From: Albidovulum sp.
Lineage (GTDB): Bacteria; Pseudomonadota; Alphaproteobacteria; Rhodobacterales; Rhodobacteraceae
Assembly: GCA_030837825.1 (NCBI GenBank)
Contig: JAUQYB010000009.1
Span: forward strand, 1 to 26,720
Reading direction: 5' to 3'
DNA: 26,720 nucleotides
Position numbers and translations under genes: made by a program. Positions 23,751 through 26,720 of this stretch are shown piece after piece. A model generated the notes under the pieces. The model saw only the letters and a program-made list of their open reading frames with translations, had not been told where the DNA came from and ran no database searches. Numbering within the stretch: position 1 is the stretch's first letter; every line of letters starts with the position of its first letter.

Positions 23751-24214
23751 ATCCGTTCGGACACCGGACGGAAGACCCACAGGATGATGACGGCGATGGC
23801 CGTGGCCAGGGTGGCGAGCGCGAGGTGGCCGGTGCCGCAGGCAAGCCCGGTCGCGCCGGATAGCCACATTCCGGCGCCGGTGGTCAGCCCCTGCACCCTG
23901 CCCCCCGAGGAGATGATCGAGCCGGCGACAAGGAAGGCCACGCCCGCGGTCACCGCCTCGATCAGGCGCAAGGGGTCGGGCTTGGCATCATGGCCCAGGG
24001 CCATCAGTTCTAGGGCGACCAGCGCGAAGAGGCAGGCCGCGACCGAGATCAGCATGTGGGTGCGCAGCCCGGCGTTGCGGGCGTTCAACTCCCGTTCGAA
24101 GCCGACGATGCCGCCGAGAACGGTGGCGGCGATCAGGCGGAAGGCCACGATCGACAAGGGCATGGCGGTAACCTCGGGCGCGAGTTCGAGGCGGACGGCG
24201 GTCAGGAAATCCAT
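23738..24214 (-). CDS. MgtC/SapB-family membrane protein
   Basis: A 158-residue membrane protein with about five hydrophobic segments. The MgtC signature is clear: FRLIAATVLGGIVGFERELN, then the AGLRTHMLISVAACLFAL motif and GVAFLVAGSIISSGG followed by VQGLTTGAGMWLSGATGLAC. Members are linked to magnesium limitation, acid tolerance or virulence in some bacteria. This short form lacks the soluble C-terminal domain of Salmonella MgtC. The start at 24214 has GGGGAG six bases upstream; the open frame further back crosses the divergent EamA gene and is not coding. It converges on ftsY. Confidence 0.9.
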   Translation of the reverse strand: MDFLTAVRLELAPEVTAMPLSIVAFRLIAATVLGGIVGFERELNARNAGLRTHMLISVAACLFALVALELMALGHDAKPDPLRLIEAVTAGVAFLVAGSIISSGGRVQGLTTGAGMWLSGATGLACGTGHLALATLATAIAVIILWVFRPVSERIGGE

Positions 24215-24277
24215 GCAAGCTCCCCGGATGCTGGCTGACAACGTGGGCGCTGCTTCCGGGTTCCGGGCCGCTCCGCG

Positions 24278-25177
24278 ATGACCGAATGGCTTCTCTCGCT
24301 CGAGGGCACCGGCGCGGGGCGGCAGGTGGCGATGGCGCTGGCGCTGATGGCGGCCTTCCTGCACGCGCTCTTCGGCGCGCTGCAGAAGGGGCGCCACGAT
24401 CCCTGGCTTTCCCGCGCCGCGATCGACGCGGTCTATGCCGTGCTCGCCGCGCCCTTCGCGCTCCTTGTCGTGCCCTGGCCCGAGCCGCACATGTGGCCGG
24501 TCTTCGCCGGCGCCTTCGTGATCCACACCTTCTACAAGCTCGCGCAGGCGATGACCTTCCAGCGCGGCGCCTATGGCGTGGTCTACCCGGTGGTGCGCGG
24601 CACCGGCCCCTTCTTCGCGGTGATCGGCGCGGGGCTGGTCTTCGGCGAGCATTTCACCGCCGGCCAGTGGGCGGGGGTGGCGGTGCTGATGGCGGGGATC
24701 TTCGGACTGGCGCTCTACAACCTGCGCACCGTCAGCGTCGACCGCGAGACGATGGTGCCGGCGCTTCTGTGGGCCGTGGTCACCGGCGCCTTCGTGGCGC
24801 TCTACACCACCTACGACGCCTACGGCATCCGCGCGACCGCCGATCCCTTCACCTTCCTCGCCTGGTTCTTCGTCATCGACGGGGTCTTCATGCCGGTCTA
24901 TATGTGGCCGCGCTGGCGGCGCCTGCCGTCGTCGGAAATGCGGCCGCTGCTCAGGCGCGGGCTGGTCGGCGCGATCGTCGCCTACCTGAGTTTCGGCGCG
25001 ATCCTTCTGGCGACGCGGATCGGACCGGTGGGCGAGGCGGCGGTGCTGAGGGAAACCTCGGTGGTCTTCGCCGCGCTGATCGCCCGGGTGGTGCTGGGCG
25101 AAAGGGTGGGGCCGCGGCGGCTCGGCCTGATGGCGATGATCGCGGCGGGCGCGGTGACGGTGAAACTGGCGGGATAG
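24278..25177 (+). CDS. EamA/DMT-superfamily permease
   Basis: A 299-residue protein with about ten membrane helices in two EamA repeats. The first repeat ends with the motif VVYPVVRGTGPFFAVIGAGL then VFGEHFTAGQW; the second ends with VGEAAVLRETSVVFAALIAR then VVLGERVGPRRLG. This strong pseudo-repeat supports a complete permease. The substrate is unknown. Five bases separate it from yciB, so the two are cotranscribed. It is divergent from the MgtC-like gene across 63 bp and is not closely similar to the EamA permease at 3079-4002. Confidence 0.87.
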   Translation: MTEWLLSLEGTGAGRQVAMALALMAAFLHALFGALQKGRHDPWLSRAAIDAVYAVLAAPFALLVVPWPEPHMWPVFAGAFVIHTFYKLAQAMTFQRGAYGVVYPVVRGTGPFFAVIGAGLVFGEHFTAGQWAGVAVLMAGIFGLALYNLRTVSVDRETMVPALLWAVVTGAFVALYTTYDAYGIRATADPFTFLAWFFVIDGVFMPVYMWPRWRRLPSSEMRPLLRRGLVGAIVAYLSFGAILLATRIGPVGEAAVLRETSVVFAALIARVVLGERVGPRRLGLMAMIAAGAVTVKLAG

Positions 25178-25182
25178 GGCGC

Positions 25183-25809
25183 ATGGCGGGCAGGAAGATC
25201 AATCCGTGGCTGAAGATCGGGCTGGAACTTGGCCCGGTCATTGCCTTCTTCGTGGCCTTCTCGCGGCTCAGGGACCGGACCGTGACGATCGGCGGCACCG
25301 ACTACGGCGGTTTCATCCTGGCGACGGCGGGCTTCGTGCCGCTGATGATCGTGACCACGCTCATCCTCTGGCGGCTCACCGGGCGGTTGTCGCCGATGCA
25401 GATCGCGACGCTGGTGCTGGTGATCGTGTTCGGCGGGCTGTCGGTCTGGTTCAACGACGAACGCTTCTTCAAGATGAAGCCGACGCTGATCTACCTGCTC
25501 TTCGCCGGCATCCTCGGCTTCGGGCTGATGAAGGGGAAAAGCTACCTTGCGCTGGTGATGGACGAGATCATGCCGCTGGAGCACGAAGGCTGGATGATCC
25601 TGACGCGCCGGCTCGCCGCGTTCTTCGCCGGGCTCGCCGTGCTCAACGAGGTGATCTGGCGGACGATGTCGGACGCGGCCTGGGTGAATTTCAAGACCTT
25701 CGGCCTGACCGCGGCGATCTTTCTCTTTTTCCTGACCCAGGGCGGCGTCTTCAAGCGCTACGAGGTGGCCGGCGACGATCGCCGCAAGGGCCAGGGCGAC
25801 GACGCCTGA
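25183..25809 (+). CDS. yciB: YciB/IspZ family inner membrane protein (septation protein A)
   Basis: A 208-residue inner membrane protein with five to six helices. Family landmarks are the N-terminal LKIGLELGPVIAFFVAF, the middle NDERFFKMKPTLIYLLFAGI with GKSYLALVMDEIMPL, and LAVLNEVIWRTMSDAAWVNF KTF near the C-terminus (read across the gap as one stretch). In Shigella a homologue is needed for normal septation and in E. coli YciB affects envelope synthesis. ATG 25183 follows the EamA stop by five bases. The tail is basic/acidic (GDDRRKGQGDD). Linkage to ftsY is one I recall as common in Rhodobacterales. Confidence 0.93.
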   Translation: MAGRKINPWLKIGLELGPVIAFFVAFSRLRDRTVTIGGTDYGGFILATAGFVPLMIVTTLILWRLTGRLSPMQIATLVLVIVFGGLSVWFNDERFFKMKPTLIYLLFAGILGFGLMKGKSYLALVMDEIMPLEHEGWMILTRRLAAFFAGLAVLNEVIWRTMSDAAWVNFKTFGLTAAIFLFFLTQGGVFKRYEVAGDDRRKGQGDDA

Positions 25810-26019
25810 GCCGGCCTTGCGGACCTTGCCGCCACAGACCGGATGCCGGCGTCTGAGCGGTCGGTCGCCGCGCGCCGCCCGATCCCCCGCGGCAGGGAAG
25901 CAAGGCAGCGCGGGGAAATCCCGGCCCCCTTTATCAGGAACAACTCGGCGGGATGACGAACGCCGCACCCGGGGCGGCGCTCCTCATCGGGATCGCACGG
26001 CCAGGTCTGGGTCCGCGCC

Positions 26020-26262
26020 CTAGCCGTTGAGAACATCCATCGTGTCGAGGTAGTTGCGCGCCGCCCAGTAGCAGGACTCGGTGGTGGGTTTCGTGCAGAA
26101 GAGCGTCTGGCCACGCACCCGGACCACCCAGCGATCGCCGAGGGTTTCAACGGGCCAGCGTTCCCCGTTGATCTCGATCATGCCCAGCGGCTCCTGCTGC
26201 GGTGCCGGGGTGCAGGCGGCAAGGAGCGAGGCCGCGATGGCGATGGCAAGCAGGCTGCGCAT
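26020..26262 (-). CDS. Small putative lipoprotein, unknown function
   Basis: An 80-residue protein with a lipoprotein signal: MRSLLAIAIAASLLAAC, lipobox LAAC with the acylated cysteine at C17. The mature part (about 64 residues) has a Trp-rich beta-like segment, INGERWPVETLGDRWVVRVR, and two more cysteines (C56, C64) that could form a disulfide. GGAGGT lies six bases before the ATG. It is divergent from the metZ leader. No named family recognised. Confidence 0.82.
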   Translation of the reverse strand: MRSLLAIAIAASLLAACTPAPQQEPLGMIEINGERWPVETLGDRWVVRVRGQTLFCTKPTTESCYWAARNYLDTMDVLNG

Positions 26263-26367
26263 AATTGACCTCCGGGGCGGGCGCGGGCGCGGGTTGGCGC
26301 CAGTTCAGCCCAAATCCGGCCAGGCCGCAAGCGCCCCGGGCGCAAAGGGCTTGTGCGCAAGGCGCGG

Positions 26368-26396
26368 TTGACCCTGCGTCCGGATCGCGCTATCGG
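26368..26396 (+). promoter_or_regulatory. Sigma-70-type promoter of the metZ riboswitch leader
   Basis: TTGACC at 26368-26373 and TATCGG at 26391-26396 are separated by exactly 17 bp. Transcription would start near 26402-26404, right at the 5' end of the riboswitch stem. Confidence 0.65.
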
Positions 26397-26400
26397 GGCC

Positions 26401-26455
26401 GCGTGGTGCTTTGTTACCGGATTGCGGGCCACGTAAAACAAGCCGCTAAAGAGGT
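26401..26455 (+). ncRNA. SAM-II (SAM-alpha) riboswitch
   Basis: The sequence follows the SAM-II pattern closely. Stem P1 is CGTGG (26402-26406) with CCACG (26429-26433). The first loop has the T-rich run and ATTGC (26421-26425), the linker is TAAAACAAG (26434-26442), and the conserved GCTAAAG (26445-26451) closes the pseudoknot. SAM-II aptamers occur in alphaproteobacteria upstream of methionine synthesis genes, and metZ follows here. Binding of S-adenosylmethionine is expected to switch the gene off. Confidence 0.92.
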
Positions 26456-26468
26456 CGGAGGCTTGCCG

Positions 26469-26497
26469 AGCCCCCACCCGTTCCGGTGGGGGCTTTT
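26469..26497 (+). terminator. Intrinsic-terminator-like hairpin in the metZ leader
   Basis: A perfect 10-bp stem, AGCCCCCACC (26469-26478) with GGTGGGGGCT (26485-26494), a 6-nt loop and TTTT ending at 26497. It lies between the riboswitch and the metZ ribosome site (GGAGGG, 26504-26509), as expected for transcription attenuation. The T run is short. Confidence 0.75.
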
Positions 26498-26513
26498 CAT
26501 TCCGGAGGGCAGG

Positions 26514-26720
26514 ATGGACGACTGGAAGACCGCAACCAGGCTGGTGCACGCAGGCACCAGGCGGAGCCAGTATGGCGAGATGTCCGAGGCGATCTTCCTG
26601 ACCCAGGGCTTCGTCTACGACAGCGCCGAACAGGCCGAGGCGCGGTTCATCGAGGCGGGGCCGGACGAGTTCATCTATGCCCGCTACGGCAACCCGACGG
26701 TGCGGATGTTCGAGGACCGG
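26514..26720 (+). CDS. metZ: O-succinylhomoserine sulfhydrylase, partial (N-terminal 69 residues)
   Basis: PLP-dependent Cys/Met metabolism enzyme that makes homocysteine from O-succinylhomoserine (or O-acetylhomoserine) and sulfide. Only the first 69 residues are in the window, read directly from the sequence: MDDWKTATRLVHAGTRRSQY at the start, then SEAIFLTQGFVYDSAEQAE and FIYARYGNPTVRMFEDR at the edge. The ATRLVHAGT start and the YARYGNPT motif, which helps bind PLP phosphate in the neighbouring subunit, are typical of MetZ. GGAGGG lies four bases before the ATG. The SAM-II riboswitch upstream supports a methionine role. The PLP lysine lies outside the window. Confidence 0.93.
   Translation, partial: MDDWKTATRLVHAGTRRSQYGEMSEAIFLTQGFVYDSAEQAEARFIEAGPDEFIYARYGNPTVRMFEDR

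Noticed and set aside
25817..26023. Plus-strand frame of 68 residues between yciB and the lipoprotein gene
   Set aside because: Arg/Ser/Pro-rich shadow without ribosome site or recognisable features.

Overview
The window is a stretch of very GC-rich (about 70% by eye) alphaproteobacterial chromosome, most likely from Rhodobacterales (Rhodobacteraceae/Paracoccaceae). The evidence is gene content and order: rpiA-gor-hflK-hflC-DUF2065-degP, purD divergent from xseA, ftsY near an EamA gene and yciB, a SAM-II riboswitch before metZ, and the lineage-typical N-terminus of the large acidic protein at the left edge. Almost everything is housekeeping. I see no phage, transposase, CRISPR array, tRNA or rRNA.

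Left part (1-6457). A large Ala/Glu-rich conserved protein (minus strand, cut by the window start) is divergent from a thiamine diphosphokinase gene. That gene overlaps tail-to-tail with an EamA-type permease. A minus-strand pair follows, a glutathione-transferase-fold protein and [4Fe-4S] L-serine dehydratase SdaA. The gap after sdaA holds a hairpin element.

Central plus-strand block (6953-13811). rpiA and gor (pentose phosphate/NADPH and glutathione redox) are followed by the membrane protease regulators hflK and hflC, a tiny DUF2065 membrane protein, a DegP/HtrA protease and a second GST-fold protein. The theme is redox and membrane protein quality control.

Middle (13881-19465). A Cys-containing protein of unknown function is divergent from an adrenodoxin-type ferredoxin. 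Next comes a 730-bp non-coding island (14931-15660). It holds two diverged copies of one repeat, several REP-like hairpins and a perfect 25-nt palindrome. Then come a bestrophin-like channel gene coupled to purD (minus) and the divergent xseA.

Right part (19465-26720). A small secreted four-Cys protein and an AlkB-type membrane di-iron hydroxylase with an unusual N-terminal extension lie on minus. YhhN/TMEM86 and FtsY lie on plus and converge on an MgtC-like gene. An EamA permease and YciB follow, then a small lipoprotein gene. The window ends in metZ, preceded by a promoter, a SAM-II riboswitch and a strong intrinsic-terminator-like hairpin, which suggests SAM-controlled attenuation of methionine synthesis.

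No wholly new multi-gene system is evident. The points most worth a second look are the metZ leader, the 14.9-15.7 kb repeat island, the conserved 23-nt box plus hairpin found at two places, and the N-terminal extension of the AlkB homologue.
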